From assembly GCF_019266065.1 (NCBI RefSeq), contig NZ_LPNR01000098.1, positions 33,039 to 97,038 on the forward strand: 64,000 nucleotides of DNA, read 5' to 3'. Both the position numbers and the translations under genes were made by a program. Shown one piece after another: positions 25,543 through 34,705 of the stretch (position 1 is its first letter; each line of letters begins with the position of its first letter). The DNA is from Nocardia sp. MH4 (GTDB taxonomy: Bacteria > Actinomycetota > Actinomycetes > Mycobacteriales > Mycobacteriaceae). Under the pieces are notes generated by a model. That model saw only the letters and a list, made by a program, of their open reading frames with translations. It had not been told where the DNA came from and searched no databases.

Positions 25543-26883
25543 ATGACAGACCCAGGGTTCACCCCCACGCAGCTCGCGGCCCGCGCCGCCTATCTCCTGC
25601 GCGGCAACGACCTGGGCACGATGACCAGCGCCGCGCCCCGCCTCTACCCGCACATGTGGAGCTGGGACGCGGCGTTCGTCGCGGTCGGGCTGGCGCCGCT
25701 GAGCGTGGAGCGCGCCGTCGTCGAACTCGACACGCTGCTGTCGGCGCAGTGGAAGAACGGGATGATCCCGCACATCGTCTTCGCCAACGGCGTCGACGGC
25801 TACTTCCCCGGGCCCGCCCGCTGGGAGTGTCGCAGGCTTGCCGCCAACGCACCCGACGGGCCCGACACCTCCGGAATCACCCAGCCGCCGGTGCATGCCA
25901 TCGCGGTACAGCGAATCCTCGACCATTCCCGCAGGCACGGCCGTTCGACCAGGGCCGTCGCCGAGGAATTCCTGAACCGGCGCTGGCCGGATCTGGTGCG
26001 CTGGCACCGCTGGCTCGCGCACGCCCGCGACCCGAAGGAGACCGGACGCGTCACGCTGTACCACGGCTGGGAATCCGGAATGGACAACTCGCCGCGCTGG
26101 GATCGCGCCTACGCCAACGTGATTCCGGGCGAGGACCTGCCGCCGTACCGGCGCGCCGACACCGCCATCATCTCCGATCCCACCCAGCGCCCCAGCGACC
26201 GCGAATACGATCGCTACCTGTGGCTGGTCGAGCAGATGCGGCGGGCGAACTACGACGACTACCAGCTCACCTCGGTGATGAGCTTCGCCGTCGAGGACGT
26301 GTTCGTCTCGGCGATCTTCGCGCTGGCCTGCGAGGTGCTGGCCGATATCGGCGAGGAGTACAAGCAGCCGCACGCCGATGTCCGCGAGCTGCACGGGTGG
26401 GCCGACCGGTTCCGCAAGGGCGTGGTCGCCACCACCGACGAACGGACCGGCGCCGCCCGGGATTACGACGTGCGGCTGCAACGCTGGATCGGCACCGAGA
26501 CGCTGGCGATGTTCGCGCCGCTGCTCTCGGGCGGGCTGCCCCGCCCGGCCGAACGCGCCCTGCTCAACACCTTCGAGGGTCCACGCTTCTGCGGTCACCC
26601 CGACCTGCGCTACGCGCTGCCGCCGTCGACCTCGCCGGTCTCCAAGGACTTCCGCCCGCGCGAGTACTGGCGCGGGCCGGTGTGGCCGGTGATGAGCTGG
26701 CTGTTCTCCTGGGCGTTCGCCCGGCGCGGCTGGGCCGAGCGCGCCTACATGCTGCGCGCGGAAGGACTGCGCCAGGCCAGCGACGGCAGCTTCGCCGAGT
26801 ACTACGAGCCCTTCACCGGCGCGCCCCTGGGCAGCATGCAGCAATCCTGGACCGCCGCTTCGGTTCTCGACTGGCTGGGCTGA
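25543..26883 (+). CDS. ggh: Glucosylglycerate hydrolase (GH63)
   Basis: The 446-residue protein matches the mycobacterial glucosylglycerate hydrolase in length and key blocks. The (alpha/alpha)6 barrel has MWSWDAAFVAVGL with the catalytic-side Asp, the substrate segment YHGWESGMDNSPRWD, then REYWRGPVWPVMSW and the C-terminal FAEYYEPFTG with the second acidic residue. The enzyme hydrolyses glucosylglycerate or mannosylglycerate, releasing glycerate during recovery from nitrogen stress in mycobacteria. It is cytoplasmic, with no signal peptide. Glycerate kinase at 3035 could use the product. Confidence 0.82.
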   Translation: MTDPGFTPTQLAARAAYLLRGNDLGTMTSAAPRLYPHMWSWDAAFVAVGLAPLSVERAVVELDTLLSAQWKNGMIPHIVFANGVDGYFPGPARWECRRLAANAPDGPDTSGITQPPVHAIAVQRILDHSRRHGRSTRAVAEEFLNRRWPDLVRWHRWLAHARDPKETGRVTLYHGWESGMDNSPRWDRAYANVIPGEDLPPYRRADTAIISDPTQRPSDREYDRYLWLVEQMRRANYDDYQLTSVMSFAVEDVFVSAIFALACEVLADIGEEYKQPHADVRELHGWADRFRKGVVATTDERTGAARDYDVRLQRWIGTETLAMFAPLLSGGLPRPAERALLNTFEGPRFCGHPDLRYALPPSTSPVSKDFRPREYWRGPVWPVMSWLFSWAFARRGWAERAYMLRAEGLRQASDGSFAEYYEPFTGAPLGSMQQSWTAASVLDWLG

Positions 26884-26884
26884 G

Positions 26885-27568
26885 TCAGTACTCCCCGCCG
26901 ACGGCCCGCGGCTCGACGGTGATGCCGAGTTCGCGGGCCAGGGTGGCGGCCAGTGATTCCAGGTCACCGCCCTCGATGGTGGCGCCGCGCAGCGCGGTCA
27001 GGCCGTACACGCCGGTCAGGTCGCACTCCTCGAAACGCAGGTTCTGCTGCGGTCGGGCATCGCTGAACCGGGCGCCGGTGAGATTGCAGCGCTCGAACCG
27101 GACATTGCGGAACTCGGTGCGCTGGAAATCGGCCTGGCGCAGGTCGCAGTCGCGGAAAACGACGGTCCGCAGCCGGGATTCGGCGAAGGAGGCCAGATCC
27201 GCGCGGCTCGAGTCGACGAGCACGTCGCGCAGCACGCCCGCGGTCCAGGACAGTCCGGTGAGTCTGCCGTGCGCGATCTCGGTCTCGAACATCGAGGAGT
27301 CGTCGGCCTGCACGTTGGCGAGATCGCAGACGCGCAGGGCGGATTCGCTGACAGTGGCCTGACGCAGGGTGCTCGGGAAGCGGACGCTGTCGAACAGGCA
27401 GCCCTCGGCGGTGAAGCCGTGGACGTGGACCTCGGCGAAGTCGGCGCCGCGATACTCGACCGCGGCCGCGGTGCGATCGTCGGCCGGGTCGTCGGCCGGG
27501 GTCGCCGGTCGCAACCCGCCCGGTGCTGCCACCGCCGGCTCGAATCGCACCGCACGCTTGCGCGCCAT
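26885..27568 (-). CDS. Pentapeptide-repeat protein
   Basis: The 227-residue protein contains tandem pentapeptide repeats of the A(D/N)LXX kind between about residues 45 and 200 (for example LRQADFQRTEFRNVRFERCNL is one run across two turns). It should fold as a right-handed quadrilateral beta-helix. Some members mimic DNA and protect gyrase, but most have no assigned role. The ATG at 27568 is preferred; the open frame extends upstream into a non-coding stretch. It converges on ggh with a 1-bp gap. Confidence 0.85.
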   Translation of the reverse strand: MARKRAVRFEPAVAAPGGLRPATPADDPADDRTAAAVEYRGADFAEVHVHGFTAEGCLFDSVRFPSTLRQATVSESALRVCDLANVQADDSSMFETEIAHGRLTGLSWTAGVLRDVLVDSSRADLASFAESRLRTVVFRDCDLRQADFQRTEFRNVRFERCNLTGARFSDARPQQNLRFEECDLTGVYGLTALRGATIEGGDLESLAATLARELGITVEPRAVGGEY

Positions 27569-27727
27569 CGCCCACCACTCCCGTCGTCGGATGTCGGCAC
27601 CAAGATACGGGCACCCACCGACCGGTTCGGGTGTCCAGGCCGCTGACCGAGGGCGCGGCCAACTATTCGACAACACCTCATCAGTAACACTGGTCACATC
27701 CGTATCGATGACCTACGGTCGAGGGCC

Positions 27728-28468
27728 ATGGACACCAAGCGCTGGAGTTCGACGGTTCGCCGCAGTTTCACCGCGCTGTCGCTGGTCGCGCTGGCCGGGC
27801 TCGTGCCCGTGCCCGCGCAGGCCGGGCCGAGCGGGCCCGATGTGTCGTCCTGGCAGCATGTGGACGGCCGGATGATCGACTGGCACGCGGTCCGCGCGGC
27901 CGGTCATCAGTTCGCGATGGTCAAGGCCACCGAGGGGCTGCACTACGTCAATCCGTACTTCGTAGCGGACAGCCTGCTCATGCGCACGGCCGGCATCGCC
28001 CGCGGCACCTACCATTTCGCCAGACCGGAGCTGCCGCCCGAACCGCAGGCGGCGCTGTACGCGACCACGGTCCTCGGCCAGAACGGACCGCTCGACCTGC
28101 CGCCGGTGCTGGATCTGGAGACCTCGGGCGGCCTGCCACCGGACGCGCTGATCGACTGGACGCAGCGCTACCTGAACACGGTTCAGGCCATCACCGGCCG
28201 CGCCCCGATCATCTACACCTACCCGAACTTCTGGAAGACGGCGATGGCCGACACCAGCCTGTTCACCCGCTACCCCCTGTGGATCGCCGACTACCGCGGC
28301 GAAGCCGAACCCGAAGTCCCCGGCAACTGGCCCGCCTGGACCTTCTGGCAGACCACCGACCGTGGCAGCATCCCCGGCATCGGCGGCGCCACCGACGTCA
28401 ACGTCTACAGCGGCGCCCAGGGCGACTTCGCCCGCTTCGCCAACATACCGAGCTTCGGCAGCAGCTAG
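27728..28468 (+). CDS. Secreted GH25 lysozyme
   Basis: The 246-residue protein has a cleavable signal peptide (about residues 1-33, ending PVPAQA). One GH25 muramidase domain follows, with DVSSWQ, FAMVKATEG, GTYHFARPE, the catalytic DLET and a final WQTTDRGSIPGIGGATDVNVY. It should hydrolyse the MurNAc-GlcNAc bond of peptidoglycan outside the cell. There is no wall-binding domain. A TACGGT element precedes the ATG by about 10 bp, suggesting a short leader. Confidence 0.92.
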   Translation: MDTKRWSSTVRRSFTALSLVALAGLVPVPAQAGPSGPDVSSWQHVDGRMIDWHAVRAAGHQFAMVKATEGLHYVNPYFVADSLLMRTAGIARGTYHFARPELPPEPQAALYATTVLGQNGPLDLPPVLDLETSGGLPPDALIDWTQRYLNTVQAITGRAPIIYTYPNFWKTAMADTSLFTRYPLWIADYRGEAEPEVPGNWPAWTFWQTTDRGSIPGIGGATDVNVYSGAQGDFARFANIPSFGSS

Positions 28469-28556
28469 CCGCCACGATTTCATCCGCAACGGGTGAGGTC
28501 GCGAGGCCGCCCAGCCGCGATCCTGCCTACGACGGCAGACGACGGAGGAGCGCGGG

Positions 28557-29498
28557 ATGAGCATCGTGGTAGACGTGGACAACTTCACCCGGGTCGAGTC
28601 CGACACGATGATCCAGCGCATGCTGCCGATCATCGGCGGACTCGGCGTGTTCAAGCACGACCGTGAGCTCGCCCCACTGGACCAACAGCCGGTGATCCGC
28701 CAGAACCGCGACACGCTCTACTCGACCGCCATCGTCGCGCTCGTCGACGGCAGCGCCACGCTGACCGTCCCGGAAGCGGGCGAACGCTACCTGTCGGTGA
28801 TGGTGATCAACCAGGACCACTACATCAATCGCGTGTTCCACCGCGCGGGCACCTACGAACTGACGCGCGCGGACTTCGGCACCGACTATGTCGTCGTCGC
28901 CGCGCGAATCCTGTTCGACCCCAACGACCCGGCCGACCTCGCCGAGGTCCACCGGCTCCAGGACGGCCTGACCGTCGAAGCCGGACCGCAGCCCGCCTTC
29001 GACTACCCCGACTACGACGCCGCGAGCCACAAGCAGGTCCGCGACGCCCTGTTGGCACTGAGCAAGACGATGGTCGGGTTCACCCGGGCGTTCGGCAGCG
29101 CCGAGCAAGTCGACCCCATCCACCATCTGGTCGGCACGGCGGCGGGTTGGGGCGGCCTGCCCGATGCCGAGGCGTACTACCTCAACATCACCCCGGAACT
29201 GCCCGTCGGTGAGTACACGATGACTTTCCGCGATGTCCCCGCCGATGCCTTCTGGTCGCTGAGCGTCTACAACGGCGACGGCTACTTCGAGCCCGGCCCC
29301 AGCGGCATCACGAACGTGAACTCGGTCTTCGCCGCCCGCAACGAGGACGGCTCCACCACGGTCCGCCTCGGCTCGACCGGTCCCGGCGTCGAGAACGGCA
29401 TTCCGCTGCCCGCGGGCTGGAATCTCCTGATCCGCCTCTACCGCCCCAGGCTCGACGATCTCGCCGACTGGCAGGTACCGAAGGTCGAGCCTGCATGA
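28557..29498 (+). CDS. DUF1254/DUF1214 domain protein
   Basis: The 313-residue protein has an N-terminal DUF1254 part (VIRQNRDTLYSTAIVAL) and a C-terminal DUF1214 part (FWSLSVYNGDGYFEPG ... LPAGWNLLIRLYRP). It lacks a signal peptide, unlike many homologues. The family is widespread but biochemically undefined. The ATG follows a GACGGAGGAG stretch. No partner gene is evident. Confidence 0.85.
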   Translation: MSIVVDVDNFTRVESDTMIQRMLPIIGGLGVFKHDRELAPLDQQPVIRQNRDTLYSTAIVALVDGSATLTVPEAGERYLSVMVINQDHYINRVFHRAGTYELTRADFGTDYVVVAARILFDPNDPADLAEVHRLQDGLTVEAGPQPAFDYPDYDAASHKQVRDALLALSKTMVGFTRAFGSAEQVDPIHHLVGTAAGWGGLPDAEAYYLNITPELPVGEYTMTFRDVPADAFWSLSVYNGDGYFEPGPSGITNVNSVFAARNEDGSTTVRLGSTGPGVENGIPLPAGWNLLIRLYRPRLDDLADWQVPKVEPA

Positions 29499-29535
29499 CA
29501 AACGCCACCACCAGAATATGGTCATACTTGTGACC

Positions 29536-29700
29536 ATGAAGCTGGCTGAAGCGAAGGCAACACTGTCCGAGCTGGTCGCTCGTGTCCGCAGCCAGCACGA
29601 ACGGGTGACGATCACTGTGCACGGCGAGTCCCAGAAAACGACGAAGCCGCTACTCGCCCAGTCGAGTAGCGGCTTCATCAGCGGGACGGGTGTCGGCTAG
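29536..29700 (+). pseudogene. Truncated Phd/YefM-type antitoxin
   Basis: Residues 1-30 (MKLAEAKATLSELVARV, then HERVTITVHG) are the classic start of a Phd/YefM antitoxin: the strand-helix DNA-binding part. The expected continuation (the residues that contact the toxin) is missing. From about codon 31 the frame runs into the terminator hairpin of the convergent phosphatase gene and ends at 29700. No RelE/ParE/PIN toxin gene follows. It is best read as a remnant of a toxin-antitoxin pair, although a DNA-binding fragment could still be made. Confidence 0.6.
29643..29676. terminator. Terminator hairpin downstream of the PhoX-type gene
   Basis: A perfect 14-bp stem (29643-29656 with 29663-29676) with a 6-nt loop lies just past the stop of the minus-strand phosphatase gene and inside the 3' end of the antitoxin remnant. 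Confidence 0.7.
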
Positions 29701-31760
29701 ACGCCGATGCGGCCGCCGTTCTTCTTCCACACCACCGCGACAGCCGGGCGGGGCTGGGCCGTGCCGCCGTCGGGCCAGTGGGACTGCGGGTTGTCGGGGG
29801 TGGCGTCGTCGGCCTCGCCCGGGTGCTGGACCGCGACGATGACGCGCTGCTCGGTGACGATCGGGCCGCAGGTCTCGGCGCCCTTGGGGACGGTGAGGAA
29901 CTGTTTGGTCTCACCGCGGTTGGGGCCGTCGAGGATCACCGAGAACAGGCCGTCGTTGGTCTTGAGGGCGTTGCCGTCGGTGGAGATCCACAGGTTGCCG
30001 TACGGGTCGAAGGCCAGGTTGTCCGGGCAGGAGATCGGGCTGACCTTGGTCTTGTCGAAGCCGGCGAAATAGGTGTCGGCGGCGGCGGGGTCACCGCAGA
30101 CCAGCAGCAGCGACCAGGTGAAGTCGGTGCCGGTGTGGTTGTCGGTGAGCTCGAGGACCTGGCCGTTCTTGTTCAGCTTGCGCGGGTTGGCCTCGTCGAC
30201 GCCCGGCTTGTCGTCCTTGGCGCGGTTGTCGTTGTTGGTCAGCGCCACGTAGACCTTGCCGGTGAACGGGTTGGCCTCGAAGTCCTCGGGGCGGTCCATC
30301 TTGGTGGCGCCGACCTTGTCGGCGGCCAGGCGGGTGAACACCGCGACCTCGGCGGCGCTCATGCCGTCCACCAGGGACTTGCCCTTGCCGTCGTCGCCGG
30401 TCTCGAGCAGCGGAATCCACTGGCCCTTACCGGTGAAGCCCTTGTCGGAGGGAACGGTGCCGCTGCCGTCGATCTTGTCGGGGTGGTCGCCGGTCAGCTT
30501 CGCGACGTAGAGGGTGCCCGCGTCGAGGATCGTCATGTTGTGCCGCATCGCCGAAGCGCCGGTGCCGGACTGGATCTTGCGCGAGGACACGAACTTGTAC
30601 ATGTAGTCGAACTTCTCGTCGTCGCCGGTGTAGGAGACGACGTCACCCTTGTCGGTGACATAGATCGAGGCGCCCTCGTGCTTGAGCCTGCCCATCGCCG
30701 AGTGCTTGACCGGCGTCGACGTGGCGTCCCACGGGTTCACCTCGACGACATACCCGAAACGGTTGGCCTCGTTGGGTTCCTGGCTCAGGTCGAAGCGCTT
30801 GTCGGTGCGCTCCCACTGGTTCGGGGTGCCGCCCTTGGGGAAGCCATAGCGCTTGACCCGGCCCTGCGGGTCGGAGGCCTTGTCGCCGTTGGCGAAGTAG
30901 CCGTTGAAGTTCTCCTCACCGGAAAGCACGGTGCCCCAGGGGGTCACGCCACCGGCGCAGTTGGCGAAGGTACCGAGCACCTTGGTGCCGGAGGGGTCGG
31001 CGCCGGTGACGGTGAACGCGCTGCCCGCGGCGGGGCCGGTGAGGGTGAACTCGGTGTCGGCGGTGACGCGGCGGTTGTACTTGCCGAAGACGGGGGTGAG
31101 CTTGCCGGAACCGGCCTCGCCCTTGACCTCGACGACGGTCATGCCGTGCGCGGCCTTGGTGATGGCGATCTGCTCGTCGGTCGCGGCGTCCTTGTTGTAA
31201 CCGCGGAACATCATCGGGCCGGTGGTGTACTCATGGTTGACCACGAGCAGGTAGCTGTTGGCCTGGCCCTCGATCGGCAGCAGCGCGGCGAAGTCGTTGT
31301 TGTAGCCGAACTGCTTGGCCTGCGCGGCCGCGCTCTGCTTGTCGAAGTCGAACGCGGGGGCGTCGGCGAAGATCGGATCGCCCCAGCGGAGCACGACCTG
31401 CTGCTCGTAGCCGTCCGGGATGACCAGCGCGTCTTCCTTGTTCGGCGCGACGGCGGTGAACGCCGTTCCGGTGCCGGGAGTGCCCGCCGGCGTCGGCGCC
31501 GGGGTGGTGGCGGTCTCGGCGGCGTCGTCGCCGCAGGCGGCCAGCGCGCCCGCCGCGCCGAGGGCGAGCACGGCGGCGGCGCCGCCCTTGATCAGGCCGC
31601 GACGGTTCAGGCCGCTGACGATGTCACCGAAGTAGGCGCCCTCGGACGTGTTCGGCGGCTCGTGGAAGCAAGCGTTGCCGCACTTGTATTCACAGGTCAG
31701 GGCGGCGCGTGCCGACTGGCCGTCGTGCTTGACGAACAGGGCGAGCGGTTTCGGACTCAC
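29697..31760 (-). CDS. PhoX-family alkaline phosphatase (DUF839)
   Basis: The 687-residue protein has a cytoplasmic-looking N-terminal stretch with CEYKCGNACFHEPPN. A twin-arginine signal NRRGLIKGG follows, ending in a lipobox LAAC, so export of a folded lipoprotein is likely. The DUF839 beta-propeller domain has VVNHEYTTG, GGVTPWGTVLSGEENFNGYF and CPDNLAFDPYGNLWI, the last two carrying metal-binding Glu/Asp residues. PhoX enzymes hydrolyse phosphate monoesters using iron and calcium. I chose the GTG at 31760 because CAGGAG precedes it. Confidence 0.87.
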   Translation of the reverse strand: MSPKPLALFVKHDGQSARAALTCEYKCGNACFHEPPNTSEGAYFGDIVSGLNRRGLIKGGAAAVLALGAAGALAACGDDAAETATTPAPTPAGTPGTGTAFTAVAPNKEDALVIPDGYEQQVVLRWGDPIFADAPAFDFDKQSAAAQAKQFGYNNDFAALLPIEGQANSYLLVVNHEYTTGPMMFRGYNKDAATDEQIAITKAAHGMTVVEVKGEAGSGKLTPVFGKYNRRVTADTEFTLTGPAAGSAFTVTGADPSGTKVLGTFANCAGGVTPWGTVLSGEENFNGYFANGDKASDPQGRVKRYGFPKGGTPNQWERTDKRFDLSQEPNEANRFGYVVEVNPWDATSTPVKHSAMGRLKHEGASIYVTDKGDVVSYTGDDEKFDYMYKFVSSRKIQSGTGASAMRHNMTILDAGTLYVAKLTGDHPDKIDGSGTVPSDKGFTGKGQWIPLLETGDDGKGKSLVDGMSAAEVAVFTRLAADKVGATKMDRPEDFEANPFTGKVYVALTNNDNRAKDDKPGVDEANPRKLNKNGQVLELTDNHTGTDFTWSLLLVCGDPAAADTYFAGFDKTKVSPISCPDNLAFDPYGNLWISTDGNALKTNDGLFSVILDGPNRGETKQFLTVPKGAETCGPIVTEQRVIVAVQHPGEADDATPDNPQSHWPDGGTAQPRPAVAVVWKKNGGRIGV

Positions 31761-31845
31761 GGTGACTCCTGAGTAGGTCGGACTTCGCCGCACGGTAGGC
31801 AGCCCAGGCGAGCCATCGGGAACGCGAAGATGAACACACGACCAA

Positions 31846-31874
31846 AACTCGGCGAGTGCTGTACTCGCCGAGTT
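31846..31874 (-). terminator. Terminator after the DUF3592-like gene
   Basis: A perfect 12-bp stem (31846-31857 with 31863-31874) is followed on the minus strand by a T run. This gives the direction and assigns it to the membrane protein gene at 31893. Confidence 0.75.
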
Positions 31875-31892
31875 CGGTGGGTTCGGTTGTCA

Positions 31893-32693
31893 TCAGGCGT
31901 TGACCGGCAGGGCGATCACCACCTCCTGCTCGTTGCCGGGCAGGTAGTGCACCTGCAGGATCCGGCCGACCTGCACGTGGCCGATCGCCGAGGGCGGCAG
32001 GAACTTCTCGGCGCTGGTCTGGAAGGTGCTGCCGTCCGGGCGGGTGACCACCAGGCCGAGGATGATCTCGGTGTACCCACCGCGGATCCGGCCGGGGACG
32101 TCGAGGCTGCGGACCACCGCCTGGGCGGCCAGGCCGCGCTCGGCGATGTCGAGCTTGCCGCGGGTGGTGATGCCCTTGCGGATGAGCGATTCGTTCATCG
32201 CCCGCTGCGCGGCACCGGAGTCGCCGGAGCGGTCCACCTCGACCTTGTCGGTGCGGCCCGGCAGATACCGGACCGGCAGCACGACGCCGGGCTGCAGCAG
32301 CGCCAGCTCGGTGAGTGGCACGATCATCTTGGCGTGCGAGTCGAAGACCTTCCCGTCCGCGCCTTCGACGCGGAATTCGATCCGCACCTGCGGCTGATCG
32401 TTGACCGAGACCCCGGTCTGGCGGAACGAGGTGATGGTGCCGATGCCCACCTCGCCCTGGCGGAACTCGCCGCTGTTACGGCCGGTGAAGGCCTCCATGA
32501 TGCCGTCGCCGGTGAAGGCGAAGACCATCGGCACGATGGTCAGGGCGATGATCGGCAGCGCCATCTGCGGGCCGACCCAGCCGAGCATGCCGCCGGTGAA
32601 CTCGTCGGGGGTGTAGGTGAGGCCGTAGTAGAGGTAGTAGCCGATGGACAGGACCCCGAAGGCGACCGCGGCCGCGCGGAGCTTGGATTTCAT
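31893..32693 (-). CDS. Membrane protein with two DUF3592-like beta domains
   Basis: The 266-residue protein has two N-terminal transmembrane helices (about residues 7-28 and 40-62). Two soluble segments follow that resemble one another: each reads as a beta-rich domain ending in a VRYLPG or VHYLPG turn followed by V-E/Q-V (around residues 145 and 253). This internal duplication suggests tandem DUF3592-like modules. GAGGAGGAA precedes the ATG. It lies 41 bp downstream of the LpqH-like gene on the same strand. The function is unknown. Confidence 0.72.
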   Translation of the reverse strand: MKSKLRAAAVAFGVLSIGYYLYYGLTYTPDEFTGGMLGWVGPQMALPIIALTIVPMVFAFTGDGIMEAFTGRNSGEFRQGEVGIGTITSFRQTGVSVNDQPQVRIEFRVEGADGKVFDSHAKMIVPLTELALLQPGVVLPVRYLPGRTDKVEVDRSGDSGAAQRAMNESLIRKGITTRGKLDIAERGLAAQAVVRSLDVPGRIRGGYTEIILGLVVTRPDGSTFQTSAEKFLPPSAIGHVQVGRILQVHYLPGNEQEVVIALPVNA

Positions 32694-32734
32694 GATTCCT
32701 CCTCGTGAAGTGGTGCGACCGGGTCGCGATCAGG

Positions 32735-33247
32735 TCAGGCGATCGTGGTGCAGGCGAAGGTGATGTCGAACTTCGCGGTGGCCGGGCCCGCCAGCGGGTT
32801 GGTCATGTCGGGGGCGCTGACGCCCTCGCCGGTGATGCGGAAGGTGTTGCCGTCCTTGGCGAGCTTGGCCGAGCCGCCCGGCTGGCCGTTGCCGTAGCCG
32901 ACCGCGTAGGGCAGGCCGTTGGAGCCGCCCTGGGTGCCGGCGATCGCCACCGCCTGGACGGTGTCGCCCTCGACCGAGGCGCTGACCGAGAGGTTGCCGT
33001 AGGTGGCGTTGGCCAGGTCGGTCAGCGCGAGCGCCAGGGTGCCGCCCTGCTTGGCGCAGGTGGTGTCGAACTTGGCGGCGAATTCCTTGCCGTCGACGCT
33101 GGCGGTGGACTTGCCCGCGGCGGGCGCCGGGGCGGCCGAGCCGGTGCTCGACGGGGTCGAGCTGGTGCCGGAGTCGCTGCAGCCGGTGACGAACAGCGCG
33201 GTGGCGGCGGCGGAAGCGGCGAGGGCGGCGATCAGCTTGGTGTTCAT
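32735..33247 (-). CDS. LpqH-type (19-kDa antigen family) lipoprotein
   Basis: The 170-residue protein has a signal peptide with lipobox VTGC and a Ser/Thr/Pro-rich linker. The LpqH domain follows, with the conserved Cys pair (TTCAKQGG and the final TFACTTIA) and VSASVEGD. It is an exported surface lipoprotein of mycolic-acid bacteria with no established enzymatic role. It probably shares a transcript with the DUF3592-like gene downstream. Confidence 0.85.
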   Translation of the reverse strand: MNTKLIAALAASAAATALFVTGCSDSGTSSTPSSTGSAAPAPAAGKSTASVDGKEFAAKFDTTCAKQGGTLALALTDLANATYGNLSVSASVEGDTVQAVAIAGTQGGSNGLPYAVGYGNGQPGGSAKLAKDGNTFRITGEGVSAPDMTNPLAGPATAKFDITFACTTIA

Positions 33248-33379
33248 GGTGTTTCCGTTCTCTCGGTTGAGCGGGCCGGTTCTCGGTGGCCCGTTGAGAA
33301 AAAGGTAGAAATCATCGGCGCCCTACCGATCCCAACTTTTCCGTGCGCCACCCGCCGGAAATGCCGTTAACCTGGTCGA

Positions 33380-34705
33380 ATGCGAAGACCCCGCGCCCTG
33401 GTGCTCGACGAGGTGTGGCGCGGGCTCGACGGCGTCGACGCCTTGAGCGGGCCACAGGGCGGCCCGCTGCGCCGCACTGTGAAGCTGATCCTCGACCCGC
33501 TGGTCATCCGGCCTGTGCAGCATCCGCTGTGCGCGGGCACCGTGCTCTCCGCCGACGGCAGCACGCTGCTGACCTCGCTGGTGCTGGCCCAGTCCGACGT
33601 GCTGCGGGCCTGCGCCGAGTGGTTCACCGTGCTCAAGCAGGTGCGCCGGGCGCTGCGGATCACCGAGGGCAATGCCCAGGACCTGTACTTCCAGCGCTGT
33701 TTCGAACTGGCGACCGTGCACGGCGCGCCCGGCCCGGACGCGCGGGCACGGGCCGAGGCGATGCTGCGCGAGGTGCACGAGAGCACCGGCGGGCGCACCA
33801 CGGCGGCCCTGAAAGACCATGTGACCGACCCGCATCGGCTGGTGGAGCTCACCGCGCTGCTCGACGTCGCCTGGAACCGGCGGCCGCTCTCGGAGTTCGG
33901 GGTCCGCGATCTGGCGCCCGCGCTGACCGAACTGCTCGAGGCGAGCACCCTGGCCCGCGACGGTGATCCCGCCGACGCGGGCCCTCTGCTCGACGAACTC
34001 GTCGAGGACCAAGCGGGCACCCACCGCGGCATCGCGCTGTGGCGCGCGCACCCGGCGCACGGCGCCGACGACCTCGGACTGACGATGCACACCTGTCCCC
34101 AGCGTCCCGACCTGGGCGCTTCGGCGTCGACCGCGAATCTCGGACTGCCGTTCGACCGCACCGTGTACGAGCGGGTCTTCACCGTGCTGCAAGGCAGTGT
34201 CGACCGCACCGATCTCCCGGACATCCCGGAGCTGGTCACCACGGAGATCTCCCGCAGTTGCTCGCCGTGGGGTCTGCTGGACGAATCGCTGCGGGTGACC
34301 GCGGCCGCGGGTTGCGAACTGGCACTGGGACTCTCGCCGATCACTACCTCCGACGATGGCGACACCGGGTCCTCGCGCGCCCACGAGGTGGTCAACAGCC
34401 GCTGGCGACGGGAGGCGTACGTGCTGCAGGCGCGGCGTTACGCGGTCCATGTGGTCGACGGCGCGACCGGCCCGCTGGCCGCCGTCGCCGCCGAACTGCG
34501 CACGCCGTGGCGTCCCTATCTGCGCAGGTTATGGGTCCGGCTGCACGGGCGCGACGTGCGGGAGATGCCGGTCTTCGAGCCGGGCGAGCTGTGGGATCTG
34601 CTCGACGGGGTCGCGCGCTCGGTGATCCTGGACCACCGCACCAGGGTGAAGCAAGCGCTCACCACCCTGGGTGAGCACGCGACGATGCGAGCGAGGGCGA
34701 GCTGA
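33380..34705 (+). CDS. Unrecognised protein, first gene of the CHAT operon
   Basis: The 441-residue soluble protein has no signal peptide, transmembrane segment, P-loop or nuclease motif that I can find. It is helix-rich in the middle (residues 75-210). Toward the C-terminus there is a segment with MHTCPQRPDLG (about residue 235) and a basic region WRRE...RRYAVHVVDG. It overlaps the next gene by 1 bp (TGATG). It is the start of a co-directional set with a TPR protein and a CHAT protease, so a role as sensor or target of that protease is conceivable but unproven. Confidence 0.75.
   Translation: MRRPRALVLDEVWRGLDGVDALSGPQGGPLRRTVKLILDPLVIRPVQHPLCAGTVLSADGSTLLTSLVLAQSDVLRACAEWFTVLKQVRRALRITEGNAQDLYFQRCFELATVHGAPGPDARARAEAMLREVHESTGGRTTAALKDHVTDPHRLVELTALLDVAWNRRPLSEFGVRDLAPALTELLEASTLARDGDPADAGPLLDELVEDQAGTHRGIALWRAHPAHGADDLGLTMHTCPQRPDLGASASTANLGLPFDRTVYERVFTVLQGSVDRTDLPDIPELVTTEISRSCSPWGLLDESLRVTAAAGCELALGLSPITTSDDGDTGSSRAHEVVNSRWRREAYVLQARRYAVHVVDGATGPLAAVAAELRTPWRPYLRRLWVRLHGRDVREMPVFEPGELWDLLDGVARSVILDHRTRVKQALTTLGEHATMRARAS

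Noticed and set aside
27569..27727. Extension of the pentapeptide protein to an upstream start
   Set aside because: The extra 43 residues are not repeat-like and the region must hold the divergent lysozyme promoter.
29778..31772. 664-codon plus-strand open frame opposite the PhoX-type gene
   Set aside because: Low-complexity shadow; the minus strand has a Tat/lipobox signal and the DUF839 blocks.
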